Positions 54,496-64,000 of a stretch of 64,000 bases of DNA are shown here, piece by piece. Each line of letters opens with the position of its first letter. The first letter of the stretch is position 1. The position numbers and the translations under genes were made by a program. Under the pieces are notes generated by a model. It ran no database searches. It saw only the letters and a list, made by a program, of their open reading frames with translations, and had not been told where the DNA came from. The stretch lies in the NCBI GenBank assembly GCA_023627715.1, contig JAMAHW010000051.1, positions 1-64,000 on the forward strand. The letters are read 5' to 3'. This DNA comes from Periconia sp. R9002 (lineage: Eukaryota > Ascomycota > Dothideomycetes > Pleosporales > Periconiaceae).

Positions 54496-55922
54496 GTTGT
54501 ATAGAGGTTAAAGTATGACGGGATGAGAACAGGTGGTAAACAAATTTTACACCATCAACATTCAGCACTGTGTCTGTCTGCCCACCCCGTACAATGTCCT
54601 TGCTACCCAAGTGACGAGCACAAACGAGCTAATAACACACTTGGTAAAGTCGTAGAGAAAACGAGTGGATGAGCGGGGCGAAAAGTAAATTGCAGTAACT
54701 GCAATTGATTTGGGGGCGACGAAGCCATGCAACGAGTGAAGTGAAGATTGCAAAGCAAAGCAGAGCGATGAGGCTGAAAGGAAAGACTCGACCCGCATGC
54801 AAGGATACCTAGGTATGGTCTGTGATGAGTTAATGTCGGGCCGCGCTTATCCTCTCCTCCTCTCTCCCCAATTGGCCGGCTTGCCCATTTTTCTCCGCAT
54901 CTGCCGTCCTGGTAGGGGTTCGCGGGTTATATGGCCAAACGCGCAAGGCTAGGTTCTGTGGGGGCCGAAATCCATGTCCGTTACCGTTCGAGGGAATTTT
55001 ACGAGAAGGAGCAGAGTAGAAACGAGATAGGCAGGTAACGGTTCGTATATTGGAGAGCAATACGGAGAGATAAGTGCTCGCTATAGACCGAGAGAGAGGG
55101 AGCTCGAAACCTTCGGGTCTTGGGTCGGGATTACTATCCTCCGACACTAATCTGATTGGCCACTCTTGTATCTTGAAATTGATGCATGCTGCATTATGTT
55201 CAATGGAGTACATAAGTACATAGGTAGAGGTATATTGAAAAAAAAGACGCTCATGAATACCGTGAAAGTTTGATAGATACAATAAGATTTGTTCAGTTAA
55301 GTCACGTACTTAGGTAGGTACAGCAACGGCTCTCACTGCTTCCTTCACCATCAAACCCAGCGTCACTTCTGTAACTCCCTAAGTAAACAACGCTCTCCAT
55401 TGTCGCCATAGATGCCGCCACTTTCATTTCGGAAAGACGTATTACTGACTTCATCTATTCCGGGGAGTTTTCTAGCGCTGGCAAAAATGGGTGTTGTGAC
55501 CTCCCGAGCTAACAAAATCTGAGTGAGCGATGGGCCGGCCAATCACAGCGAGACGCACCTCCGGTTCACCGCTGTGTGTAGGGAAGAGAATGATGGGGAT
55601 GGGGGATGTTCCTCCATGTATGCCAACGGTTGGAAGAGATGAAGAAGGAGATCGCAGGAACGATAGGATGAAGGGGGAACCTCTTCTTGTGCTTTTCTTC
55701 CAGCCACGTGCCCCAGAGCTGAGATAGGCTGTTCGCGATACGAATGGCGGTGTATGGCTGATTGTTTCGATGCGAGAGAAACGCCGTTAGTACATACGGC
55801 GACCCTTCGGCCGGCCGCCTCGTTGCCTTGCCGGTCTCTGAAAAACCGTACTCCATAAATATAACAATGTCAGCTCCTCCGCGCATCGGTGACTGAGCCC
55901 ACATATTTCCTTTTCATTTCGT
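54496..55922. other. Divergent intergenic region
   Basis: About 1.4 kb between annexin and the F-box-like gene. It contains TAGGTAGGTA at 55311-55320 and a TACCTAGGTA block near 54806. Frames here are short and not protein-like. Confidence 0.5.
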
Positions 55923-56912
55923 ATGCCGCGCTCTCTCGCCAGAATGGCACACCTCACCACCATCACACCACCAACGAACCTCCAACACCAGTCACCCCTC
56001 TTCTCCCTTCCCGGCGAAATCAAGAATATAATATACTCCTACACCCTGAGTGCCCCCGGGCGGCCCTTCGTCGATGTAATACCAGGTGTCTCACGCAGAG
56101 CAGACACAGACGAACCCCGCCCCACTGTAGGCGTCCAACTTCTGCAAACATGTCGCAGAGCATACCACGAGGTCGATTTTCACGTGCTTTTCACGCACAA
56201 CTATTTCCGATTCACGTCACTCAGCAACATGAAGAAGTTCTTCGGGGCTTTGGAACCTGAGCAGCGTCCGCTAGTGCGTGATATCGAGATTGATGTGCGT
56301 AAGCTGAGTTCCCACGATTACCCAAGCGCAGCTCATGAGTGGGTGCAGTTCCTAGCTGAGCGAATGGGTGATGAGGTGGGAGCGAGAATGTCTCTACGCA
56401 ATGACTGTCGGAAACTGAAGTGCTTGCGATTGAATTTTACGGGCTGGCCTGTTATCCCCATGCGTCGAGCAGACCTATGGGAACTCATCGGCAGAGTCCT
56501 GTGGAGTTCAAAGAGAGCAGGTCTGGAGTTGGAAAGAGTAGTAGTCATAGGTGCTAGCAGAGGTGCGAGCATGGCCAAAAGAGACCCTTGGTCGCCGGTC
56601 CATTTTGTTGGTGGAGATGATGTTGGCACAAGTTACATAATTCCCCAGATGTGGAAGGCAGTAGCACCCGCCGAGGACCCTCAGAAAGTGATTCGATGGG
56701 AGAGGAAGGATGGGAGATTATATCTCGAAGTGGTCACACTTAAGTATCTGAAGTCGCATGTCGATGAGAATTGGACTGGCCCTTTGTCTAGAAAAACACG
56801 GACCGACCCTTGGCCTGAAAACGGATCGTGTACATGGTTAGCATACCAGAGCCGCCACACGAATATCCCCGAGCCGGCAATTTGGAACGTCAATCCCAAT
56901 GTCTCCGAATGA
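55923..56912 (+). CDS. F-box-like/fungal DUF protein
   Basis: Single exon, 329 aa; an alternative start MAHLTTI lies seven codons in. The region QSPLFSLPGEIKNIIYSYTL (about 23-42) resembles the short F-box-like motif opening many Pezizomycotina proteins (pattern LPxE(I/L)RNxIY). Then come VGVQLLQTCRRAYHEVDFHV and FTHNYFRFTSLSNMKKFFGA, standard for the same group, followed by a leucine-rich region. Such proteins are thought to link substrates to SCF ligases, but binding to Skp1 is unproven for this subgroup. The last 23 bp overlap the end of GPI2 on the other strand. Confidence 0.7.
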   Translation: MPRSLARMAHLTTITPPTNLQHQSPLFSLPGEIKNIIYSYTLSAPGRPFVDVIPGVSRRADTDEPRPTVGVQLLQTCRRAYHEVDFHVLFTHNYFRFTSLSNMKKFFGALEPEQRPLVRDIEIDVRKLSSHDYPSAAHEWVQFLAERMGDEVGARMSLRNDCRKLKCLRLNFTGWPVIPMRRADLWELIGRVLWSSKRAGLELERVVVIGASRGASMAKRDPWSPVHFVGGDDVGTSYIIPQMWKAVAPAEDPQKVIRWERKDGRLYLEVVTLKYLKSHVDENWTGPLSRKTRTDPWPENGSCTWLAYQSRHTNIPEPAIWNVNPNVSE

Positions 56913-58126
56913 CGGGTCTGGCAGGATCCCAAGGCCCATGGATTTCATTTTTGTACTTTTGCAGCCCAATCAGCCACCATGTACACATCCCCATGCCTAC
57001 AAATGTCATTATACTACCCAGTATTACTCCTGCAATCCATGCGACACGGCCGCCGCCAGTCAATATCGTGAATAGAGAGCCACTCGCAATAGTGACAAGC
57101 AGAATGGTGAGGGCGAGATGCCCATTCCAAGACTGGACACGGAGCTTACGGCGGAAGATGGGGAATAAGCCGAAAACCTCGATGGAAAAGAGAGTGAGAG
57201 AGAAAACGTGCGTGGTCGATGGAAGTCTGGAAGCAAGCACGGCGGACGCCATGACGGCTGTGTTGGTGGAGAACGATGCGGGAAGGCTTGATAAGGTTAG
57301 CAAGCTATCGATAGAAATCTTAATGAAAGCAAAAGCATACTGTGATCTATTGCTAGTGGAGTAGTCAAAACACGCTACGTTGAGGGCGAGAAGACCCGCG
57401 GTGAGCGCCCAGATGGAGTCACTAGTCGTGGAGCGTGTGAGTGATTTGAGTATGGGACTAAGTCCTAGCACAGCCGCATATATAAGCAGAGCTGATTTCA
57501 CAGTGGCCAGACGTTGCTGATTTCGAGGGGAGAGCGATGAATTGGGATCCACAAATGGCGGCTGGTGAGCGGGAGCATCTGGATTCAATTCCTGCCCTTC
57601 ATCCTGCCCCTCCTTGTTCCTTTGTGTCGCCTCGTGTCCCATCCAGTAATCCCACACCAGCCAGGCCAGGACAGCGCATACGCTGGCACAAGTCACAACA
57701 GATATGGGAGATACGCGTTCCTGAAAGATGGCGGTGAATGCGCAGCAGAAGATGACGACCGATGCCACCTGCTGCACAATCACGGTGGAAGCTGCCATGA
57801 GGGGCCAAAACTCGTAGGGTTGGGTGCGGGGATTGCGCTGAAGATGGTCCAGGAACGTCTGCTCGTCCGTGTAATTGTCGGGAACTGCTATTGTCAGTTG
57901 TATTCCTAAAGCCTTTGGGAAATTGAATCTTACAGGGCTGTTTGAACCATAGCAGCTTCTTGTAGCTGGTTTTGCGCCGGCGACTCGCGCTGCGTCCTCG
58001 GTCTTTTCGCTTCGATCCATGGTAATAGGCATCTTCCGGGGCCAGATACGAGGAATTGGATGCTGATGACGCAGGCAAAGCTCGTGAGCTCGTTGCCTTT
58101 GTCGCTGCCGTTGGAGACGTCGGCAT
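56890..58126 (-). CDS. gpi2: PIG-C/Gpi2, GPI-anchor GlcNAc transferase subunit
   Basis: Exons 58126-57934 and 57884-56890, 395 aa. A polar N-terminus (PTSPTAATKATSSRALP, and SKRKDRGRSASRRRKTS) precedes KKLLWFKQP/FPDNYTDEQTFL, the family signature, formed only when the 49-bp intron is removed. Then several helices: STVIVQQVASVVIFCCAF, SVVTCASVCAVLAWLVWDYW, VKSALLIYAAVLGLSPILK, and the C-terminal LALTILLVTIASGSLF and GRVAWIAGVILGSIMTFVG. Gpi2 is a membrane subunit of the ER complex that adds GlcNAc to phosphatidylinositol, the first step of GPI synthesis. The 3' end overlaps the F-box-like gene by 23 bp. Confidence 0.9.
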
Positions 58127-58478
58127 CGGAATTTCGTGAGGGATGAATGGTGGAAGTAAATAGTGTTGACGTAGCTTTTGCCAAGCCTACCAGTCTTATT
58201 TCCGACACTTTAATTCCGTGTGAAGCGATCCCCTACTGAACGTCTCAGGCTGCGTTTGATAATGTCCACTTCTGGTGTTTAGCTGTGATTACGCTTGTTA
58301 TATTTCTATCTTTTTTTATACCTTTCACGTAGCGCTAATCTGTTTCGAAGTAGAAGGACAGAGGAGACAACCCTTTCCTCTCTACAAGATCAATGTGGCC
58401 AAGTTCGCTCATACAAAAGCACAGTTACAATTTTAAAATACACATTCTCAGCTTCAGAGCCATTGCAAAAACCACCCA
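58127..58478. other. Intergenic between gpi2 and SQR genes
   Basis: About 350 bp with both neighbours leftward; it holds the gpi2 promoter and the SQR 3' flank. No motif stands out. Confidence 0.5.
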
Positions 58479-59780
58479 CTACCTGATGAACCCATTTGGA
58501 CCACCCCAGTGACCCTTGACATGATACTTCCCATACACCCACGGGAAGAAATCCTTCTTAAGCCTAAAGAACGCTTTCCTGGGAACCCCCTGGTCGATGC
58601 CAAACAGCTTATTAAACGTCTCCTTCGGCACGCCGCCGTACTTGAACTCCGCGAGCAGGACTTTGTCTTCGCCTGTAAGGAGCGGGCACGAGGTATAACC
58701 GTCGTAAACGGCTGTTGGCTCCTTGCCTTCGAACGCCTGTAGGAGGTTGTTGACAAGGACTGGTGTCTCGGAAGTGATGGCTGCGACTGTTTTGGAGGTA
58801 GGTAAGCTAGACGCGTCACCGATGGACCAGACATTAGGGTATTTCTTGTGTCGGGTTGTCCCGTCGTCAACGTCGACGTAGCCCGCTTCGTTGGCGAGAC
58901 CGCTTTCCTTGATAAAGGCGTGTGGGACGTTTTTGGGCGAAACGTGCAGGAAGTCGAAATGTCGCTTCACTTGTTGACCACCGGGTGCATTGAAAATTGC
59001 TGTATTTCCGTCGATGGCGATGATGTCGTGTTCGAATAGCCCTTCAACGCCGCGTTCGAGTCGGAGCTCGTTCAGCTTCGCAGCGTACTTGGGAACGCCG
59101 AACATGGAGGGGAGACCGGTTGCAAAGGCAATCTTGATGGGGGAGTTGTCGTTGGCGTTGTAGAGACCGGCACGCTTCCAGTTGTCAAGGGCGAGCCACA
59201 TTATCTTCTGCGGAGCGCCGGCACATTTTACTACGCCGGCAGGTTGGGTGAAGATGGCTTGTCCCTTGTTGAATTTTTGGATAGTGCGGAAGGCCTTGTC
59301 GCAATAGTTGTAGTCGTATATAGAGGACACAAGTGAGTCTGGATTTTCGAGGGCATCAGTTAAACCCTTCACGCTTCCATGGTTGATGGTGATGCCAGGG
59401 GCAACGATGAGATGTTCGTATCCAACCTTGTCACCGTCTCCCAAAGTGACATGGTTGTCTTCCGGAGAAATAGAGACCACGTTTTTGTTGTAGAATTTGA
59501 AGTTCGGGTGCATAAGTCCTGCCATTGGCCTCTTGAGTTCTTCTTTATTCTTCAGACCACCGCCGACAAGCGTCCATCCAGGCTGGTAGTGATGCCATGT
59601 CGCAGGGTCCACGACAGCGATGTCGTCCTGCTTGAAATTGCCTTTTCGTAGAAGCTGGTGACTCAATGCAATACCGGCGGAACCACCCCCAATAACTATG
59701 ATTTTATGTTGGCGGGCTGCACTGTTCACTGGTGCAACTGTTGCGAAGTTTCGCAGTGTATGCACAGAAGGGCGGGCCAT
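58479..59780 (-). CDS. Sulfide:quinone oxidoreductase, mitochondrial
   Basis: Single exon, 433 aa from the ATG at 59780; the frame is open for eight more codons but begins with TTG. A presequence-like start (MARPSVHTLRNFATVAPVNS) is followed by the FAD-binding KIIVIGGGSAGIALSHQLL, then DPATWHHYQPGWTLVGGGL, YEHLIVAPGI, FTQPAGVVKCAGAPQKIMWL (with a Cys of the redox centre) and WSIGDASSLPTSKTVAAI. This matches eukaryotic SQOR/Hmt2, which oxidises hydrogen sulfide in mitochondria and passes electrons to ubiquinone. The second redox Cys is likely in YTSCPLLTGEDKV. Fits the family length. Confidence 0.93.
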   Translation of the reverse strand: MARPSVHTLRNFATVAPVNSAARQHKIIVIGGGSAGIALSHQLLRKGNFKQDDIAVVDPATWHHYQPGWTLVGGGLKNKEELKRPMAGLMHPNFKFYNKNVVSISPEDNHVTLGDGDKVGYEHLIVAPGITINHGSVKGLTDALENPDSLVSSIYDYNYCDKAFRTIQKFNKGQAIFTQPAGVVKCAGAPQKIMWLALDNWKRAGLYNANDNSPIKIAFATGLPSMFGVPKYAAKLNELRLERGVEGLFEHDIIAIDGNTAIFNAPGGQQVKRHFDFLHVSPKNVPHAFIKESGLANEAGYVDVDDGTTRHKKYPNVWSIGDASSLPTSKTVAAITSETPVLVNNLLQAFEGKEPTAVYDGYTSCPLLTGEDKVLLAEFKYGGVPKETFNKLFGIDQGVPRKAFFRLKKDFFPWVYGKYHVKGHWGGPNGFIR

Positions 59781-61153
59781 AGTGGTGAGCACAGGTCTGG
59801 CCAATAGCGTGCGTCCTGTGGTCTAAGCGAAAGAACTCGGATAAGTTGCAACGCCTGAGAGAAGCGAGTGGAAGGATGGATTTGATCTCAAGGGAAGTTC
59901 ATGAAGAAGGATTGCTGTCTATACTTGATAATCAATTTAGCGGTTGCCACGGGGTTGAGCCCACATTTTTTTCTTTCACTACATACGCCAGCATATCACG
60001 CCATTGTAGGGCGCGTTACTAAGCAAATCAGATTGGCTCGCTTATTCCCGGCTCGGCTACCTGCAGGGATTCAGGCTAGTCTTTACATCCCTGTCATAGT
60101 GTGAGGACACTTTTGGAGTGTACCTAGCCTCAATTTTAGGTGACGACCAGTGTCTCTATTTGATTCCAATAGCCATTGGCAATTTATTTCACACAAACTG
60201 CTTATTGGGTAACTGAAATATCCCCCATGCCCTCACACCCCTAACTCTCTCTATCTGGAGAGTGCGCGATCTTTGAGAACAGAAAAGTATTCCTTCAACT
60301 AATGCGGAAATTAACTGCTTGAGAATTGATTATTTGAGATTATAATTCTCGATTGCAATGTGTTTGTTCATACCGCACGTCTGCCCTCGTGAGAAAGGCC
60401 AGTGTCAGTTTGATGGTGCAGTAAGTTAGGCCCAGAGAACTTGAAGTATGGTCATCATAAAGGAAATTCTACTGGAACATGTAATACCAAGTGCTCTACA
60501 TATGCTTATTCGACAGCCAAAACATATGTTGCCACGTTTCATTGACAACCTACCCTCTTGATAGACGATCTCATGCAAGTAGTATAATCCGAGTACAGAG
60601 TCGGTATGCATCAGAATATTACGTATGGCGTTCTGGGACCTAATGAACCGTTCGAACATTGCAGCTTGCTATCGACAACTACTCTGAGTCTTTAATTTGT
60701 GCAAGACGTTTTTGCGAGAACAGCAACATCTCCTCTCAACCTACCGCCTCCCACGGCTTTCGGTCTCTTATCAGTCGATGCATGATCTTGATGTTATATA
60801 TTAAAGACTACTCAACGACTGCCTAGGTAGGTAGGTAAACACAATGGCATTGTTCGCGCCTAGCGGAAACTCCGAGATCCTTCAAGGTTTAGTGTCGCCA
60901 AATGATGGGGGCCACTCCTGATTCGCTCTCCAGTTTGGTATCTGACGCTGAGCATGCCTAATGCGATGCTACTTGTTTATTGTTTCATGATGTAATCTCC
61001 AGAAAAGGTGCTTTTCGGAAGTCAGTAAATGTGTATTTAAAGATGTAGCGACTATCAGAAAATCTACCATCATCAACAAGTTGACCTTGACTCTCCTGTC
61101 ATTCACCCGTCGCAACCACCAAAAAACTACTCATTGACTCCTACTTCGTCACG
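59781..61153. other. Intergenic, secreted-protein promoter at right end
   Basis: About 1.4 kb. It contains CCTAGGTAGGTAGGTAA at 60822-60838. A minus-strand frame at 60426-60659 has the protein-like start MFERFIRSQNAIRNIL, ends beside a GTAGGT donor-like site, and gives no match. A TATTTAAAG box at 61034-61042 precedes the secreted protein by about 110 bp. Confidence 0.5.
61034..61042 (+). promoter_or_regulatory. TATA-like box of the secreted protein
   Basis: TATTTAAAG about 110 bp before the ATG at 61154, with a C/A-rich leader between. Position is the only evidence. Confidence 0.35.
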
Positions 61154-61502
61154 ATGCGCTTCGTTGCTGTCATTCCTGTTGTCTTTGCGGCTTTATCTGC
61201 CACTGCCGCAGCAGAGGTAAGCTAATATCGTCCTACCATTTCCACTGCAGTGGGCAAATTCGACTTCTTCGCACCGATATTGACTACTATTCTAGACTTG
61301 CCAGGCTATACTCAACGCCGAATACTCTGTATTTGCTGGAACCGATTTATGCAAACGCTGCGAAAGCAGATGCACTACCGAGGATGGATGGTGCTGGAGG
61401 GGATTTCTGGATCTGGCGGACTACAATAGGCGCAACTGCATGAACTATGGCTTGGATGCAGCTTATTGTTTGAATCAAGCCGCCACGACTACTGGTTGTT
61501 AA
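61154..61502 (+). CDS. Small secreted eight-cysteine protein
   Basis: Two exons, 61154-61216 and 61296-61502, 89 aa. The first 20 residues are a strong signal peptide (MRFVAVIPVVFAALSATAAA). The intron (GTAAGC...TTCTAG) falls in phase 0 right after it, as in many fungal effectors. The mature chain has eight cysteines in about 69 residues (TCQAI, LCKRCESRC, GWCWRG, NCMNYG, YCLNQ, and a C-terminal GC), which could form four disulfides. I know no named family with this spacing. The gene is invisible as one long ORF. Candidate extracellular effector, antimicrobial or surface protein; which is unknown. Confidence 0.75.
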
Positions 61503-62695
61503 TGGTGGCAGTAACGAGACTGTTTAGCCGCGCATACACAGCCTTCGTGAACAGGAGAGAATAGAACATCAACAACAGATGTACATATTGAACAGGAAAT
61601 CGACGGTATTCTCGTCAAGTAGCTATTATCTTTTTTTAGTCTTAAAAATTTGTTACAAACCGTTGAGGAACTATCTGTCTGTTTTGTACACAGATCTCAA
61701 GATCTAAGCAGAATGCTCGACCTCTTCCGTGTGATATTCTGGATCTTTTGACGTACATATCTGACAACCATACCAGAACGATCTTTTATCGTATCAGAGT
61801 AATCAGACCATGGCGTTGCCGACTCTCTAAAAAAAACTCTTCAAGAGCTCATCGTCGATTTAGGAAAGTTTGATCCAGACGAGAGAATGTGACAAATGAG
61901 CACAGCAAATACACGGCGGAGTATTAATTTGAGGTAATGCAAAATTGTCTGGGAAGACGTAAAGAATAACAATGTTATCGTTAAAAGATAGAAGAACGCG
62001 TGTAAAATTAATTCGGATGGGTCTTATTCCCTGGGTTCGGTTGAGGCGCATCTGCGTGATGACGAGTTTTGAATGTTTGTGGTGGCGGAAATGTGATCAT
62101 TTGAGGATGTGCACAAATCCACACTGTTCAGGATCACTCGATATTAGATCTAGGTGCAAATAGATGAGCCAACATGAAGTGTACAATTTTTTTTTTTTGG
62201 AGGGGGCTTCGGAATCGATAAATTATCGGTATGACGGTTTGTAGCACAAAAATGCGGCAGGGATACACCAGCTGCATTAAAGTGGGGTTTGGGCTCGTAA
62301 TTTTGTAAAATGTGAGAATCATTTGAACGAGCGTGTACATAGGCCGGTCAGTGGAGCAGACATCTGACCACTAGAGATGCTGTATAATGGACGGCGTCAG
62401 CCATATCACAGTCTGTGCTGGGATGACGCGTGATCACAATGACTATAAATTGGTTTGTGTTCAAAAGATGAGCCTTGTGTTTGTACCACATCAAATGGCT
62501 GTAAGCTTGTTTAAAGTGGTTCTTAATCATGCAAATACTCGTGATTTTACGTTCAAAGCATCGACCTCTACCTCACACAATTTTATTAACCTCCTTCGAT
62601 GAACTGGGTGGCCTTACGCATTCAGCTCAGATCAGGATCGACTACACGGTCTAACTACCCGCACGTTTCACATTGCTCTGCGACTCTCAAACGCC
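61503..62695. other. Intergenic
   Basis: About 1.2 kb between the secreted protein and the orphan gene. Short frames only. A T-run at 62189-62199 and no repeats of note. Confidence 0.5.
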
Positions 62696-63478
62696 ATGTC
62701 GCCCACATACAACCCTTATAAAAGCCGCGACCTAAAGCGCAGACAGCTAATCAGGATGTGGCAAATTACTCTACTGCGAGGTGCTTTGCGCAAACCCCCG
62801 GACAATAAAACTGTTGGAAAAATCATAAATAACTTCGACGACATGCTCAGTCCCGAGCACAGAGAGAAATGGGAATATCTTCAGAAAAAACATGGAGCGG
62901 TACTGGCTGATATCAAGAATGGGAAAAATCTGGAAGGTGTCCCGAAGCAAGATTTTGAGAATTTTTTCGGAGAGATCGCAGTGTCTCTAGACCTGACGAC
63001 AGAGGAGATCAGCGTTAAACTTCAAGGTGATGAGGAGTATGGGCGATTGATTGTCTTCTACAGACATACTCTCTGCAAGAACATATTTGGAGAGACGAAC
63101 TATCCCGACCTTGTGAAAGAGGCCTTCGTCAACGAGCTCGAACATCCGTTGCCACACAAGTTTCATCAACTCCAGGTGAAATATGGTCGGGGATTTTATA
63201 AGAGGATTGGTGAGCTGGAGAAGGAAGGCGAACCAACGTTGACTCGTGCTGAGGCGGACGAAATGGAGATTGAATTGGAACTTTTCTTCGACAAGGTTGC
63301 AAACTCAATGAATATACCCATAAACGAACTCCTGAATACGGTGCTAGGAGAACACTCGCCTAGCAATGATGTAGAAAGTGGCGAGGTTGATAATTTGGAA
63401 GGTAGTGATGCTGGGCGTGGAAGTCTCACGGATGGCGCTGAGTCTGACGATGGCCTAACGGAAATGGGAGACTGGTAA
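62696..63478 (+). CDS. Orphan protein with internal duplication
   Basis: Single exon, 260 aa. A basic start (MSPTYNPYKSRDLKRRQLIR) precedes two related helical units: about 51-113 (HREKWEYLQKKHG, then DFENFFGEIAVSLDLTTEE and VKLQGD) and about 151-222 (HKFHQLQVKYG, then EIELELFFDKVANSMNIPIN and VLGEH). The shared pattern is LQxKxG, FF, (V/I)AxSxx(I/L) and a final hydrophobic-LGx. An acidic tail ends EMGDW. No signal peptide or membrane helix. I do not recognise the family, and function is unknown. Confidence 0.65.
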   Translation: MSPTYNPYKSRDLKRRQLIRMWQITLLRGALRKPPDNKTVGKIINNFDDMLSPEHREKWEYLQKKHGAVLADIKNGKNLEGVPKQDFENFFGEIAVSLDLTTEEISVKLQGDEEYGRLIVFYRHTLCKNIFGETNYPDLVKEAFVNELEHPLPHKFHQLQVKYGRGFYKRIGELEKEGEPTLTRAEADEMEIELELFFDKVANSMNIPINELLNTVLGEHSPSNDVESGEVDNLEGSDAGRGSLTDGAESDDGLTEMGDW

Positions 63479-64000
63479 CCGTTCAATTATCAGTGCTTGA
63501 AATTTGGGTGTAGTCATCTTCAGTGATCCTGGCAGCGGTTTGTGTTAGAAACCTTCTGTACGTGATCCAGGGCAGCTTAAATCGGGTCCTTTCATTCGTT
63601 TTCAGTTACAACATGTTTTGATGCTTCATTCTCATTAGCTGTTTCTCTGACGAATAATACCTAGCATAGTTCTTTTGTGTCATTGATCTCGTTTCAAGTT
63701 GCCTTTACGGAAGGCTGAAGATTTGAACAAAGCTCTAAAATGAAAGGACTACCAAAATGATGTGCTGTCCGTCCTACACAGTATCAAAACTGAGAGTACA
63801 CGTATACAGTCACACGATGAGTATAACAATAGCGGTACGTGCGAAGACTTCAGGTACTCAAATATGTATCAAGTTCATCAGTATGATGAGACGTGCAACA
63901 TCAAACAGCGTACATATCAGCGAATGACTCTTCTTATTGTGCTACACAGATGCCTCTTACTGTGTATAAAGAGGTGCTCAATATGTTGGTTCTTCACCTC
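63479..64000. other. Intergenic right flank
   Basis: About 520 bp after the orphan gene to the end of the window. Short frames only; nothing recognisable. Confidence 0.5.

Noticed and set aside
60426..60659. Minus-strand frame starting MFERFIRSQNAIRN
   Set aside because: Protein-like start and a donor-like site, but I found no convincing second exon or family.
1..64000. tRNA, rRNA, CRISPR or intact transposon
   Set aside because: I scanned both strands by eye for tRNA B-box patterns, rRNA-like conserved blocks, regular spacer arrays and transposase or reverse-transcriptase motifs, and found none I could defend. A covariance-model search would settle the RNA genes.

Overview
The window is nuclear DNA of a filamentous ascomycete (Pezizomycotina). 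The signs are many short spliceosomal introns (mostly about 40 to 90 bp, GT...AG with GTATGT/GTGAGT-like donors), genes packed on both strands without operons, and fungus-restricted families: a Zn(II)2Cys6 regulator, a DUF3112-type membrane protein, a protein with a STAND-type N-terminal region plus ubiquitin-like domain, a fungal PD-(D/E)XK-like protein, and a PKC with HR1, C2, C1 and kinase domains. I cannot resolve the class. I see no rRNA, tRNA, CRISPR array or intact transposon.

Layout. 0.5-11.7 kb is core housekeeping: a UBX protein, Rac-type GTPase, Cms1-type ribosome-biogenesis factor, CENP-T-like kinetochore protein, Shy1/SURF1 and Vma22-like protein. 12.5-15 kb holds a very repetitive secreted Gly/Tyr/Pro/Ser protein. 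16-23 kb is accessory: a broken kinase-like gene, a ubiquitin-like-domain protein, an acyl-protein-thioesterase-like hydrolase and an aminoglycoside-phosphotransferase-like kinase. 23-30.9 kb has PKC, the DUF3112 protein and a Zn2Cys6 factor. 31-36 kb has an ankyrin protein followed by an array of decayed related sequences of an unidentified small gene family. 37-42 kb has a proline-rich conserved protein, mitochondrial uS8m and a single-pass membrane protein with a PPxY motif. 43.9-51 kb is accessory again: a zinc-ribbon reading frame that runs in frame, through two stop codons, into a beta-propeller frame; a small membrane/coiled-coil protein; a possible N-myristoylated protein with two PPSY motifs; and a PD-(D/E)XK-like gene cut by an in-frame TGA. 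51.7-59.8 kb returns to conserved genes: a long annexin, an F-box-like protein, GPI2/PIG-C (whose 3' end overlaps its neighbour) and mitochondrial sulfide:quinone oxidoreductase. 61-63.5 kb has a small secreted eight-cysteine protein, not visible as a simple ORF because of an intron, and an orphan protein with an internal duplication.

The genes do not form one pathway. The window alternates conserved blocks with rapidly evolving blocks rich in secreted proteins, orphans and broken genes. Exon models come from splice signals and frame continuity read by eye. Every multi-exon total given here is a multiple of three.
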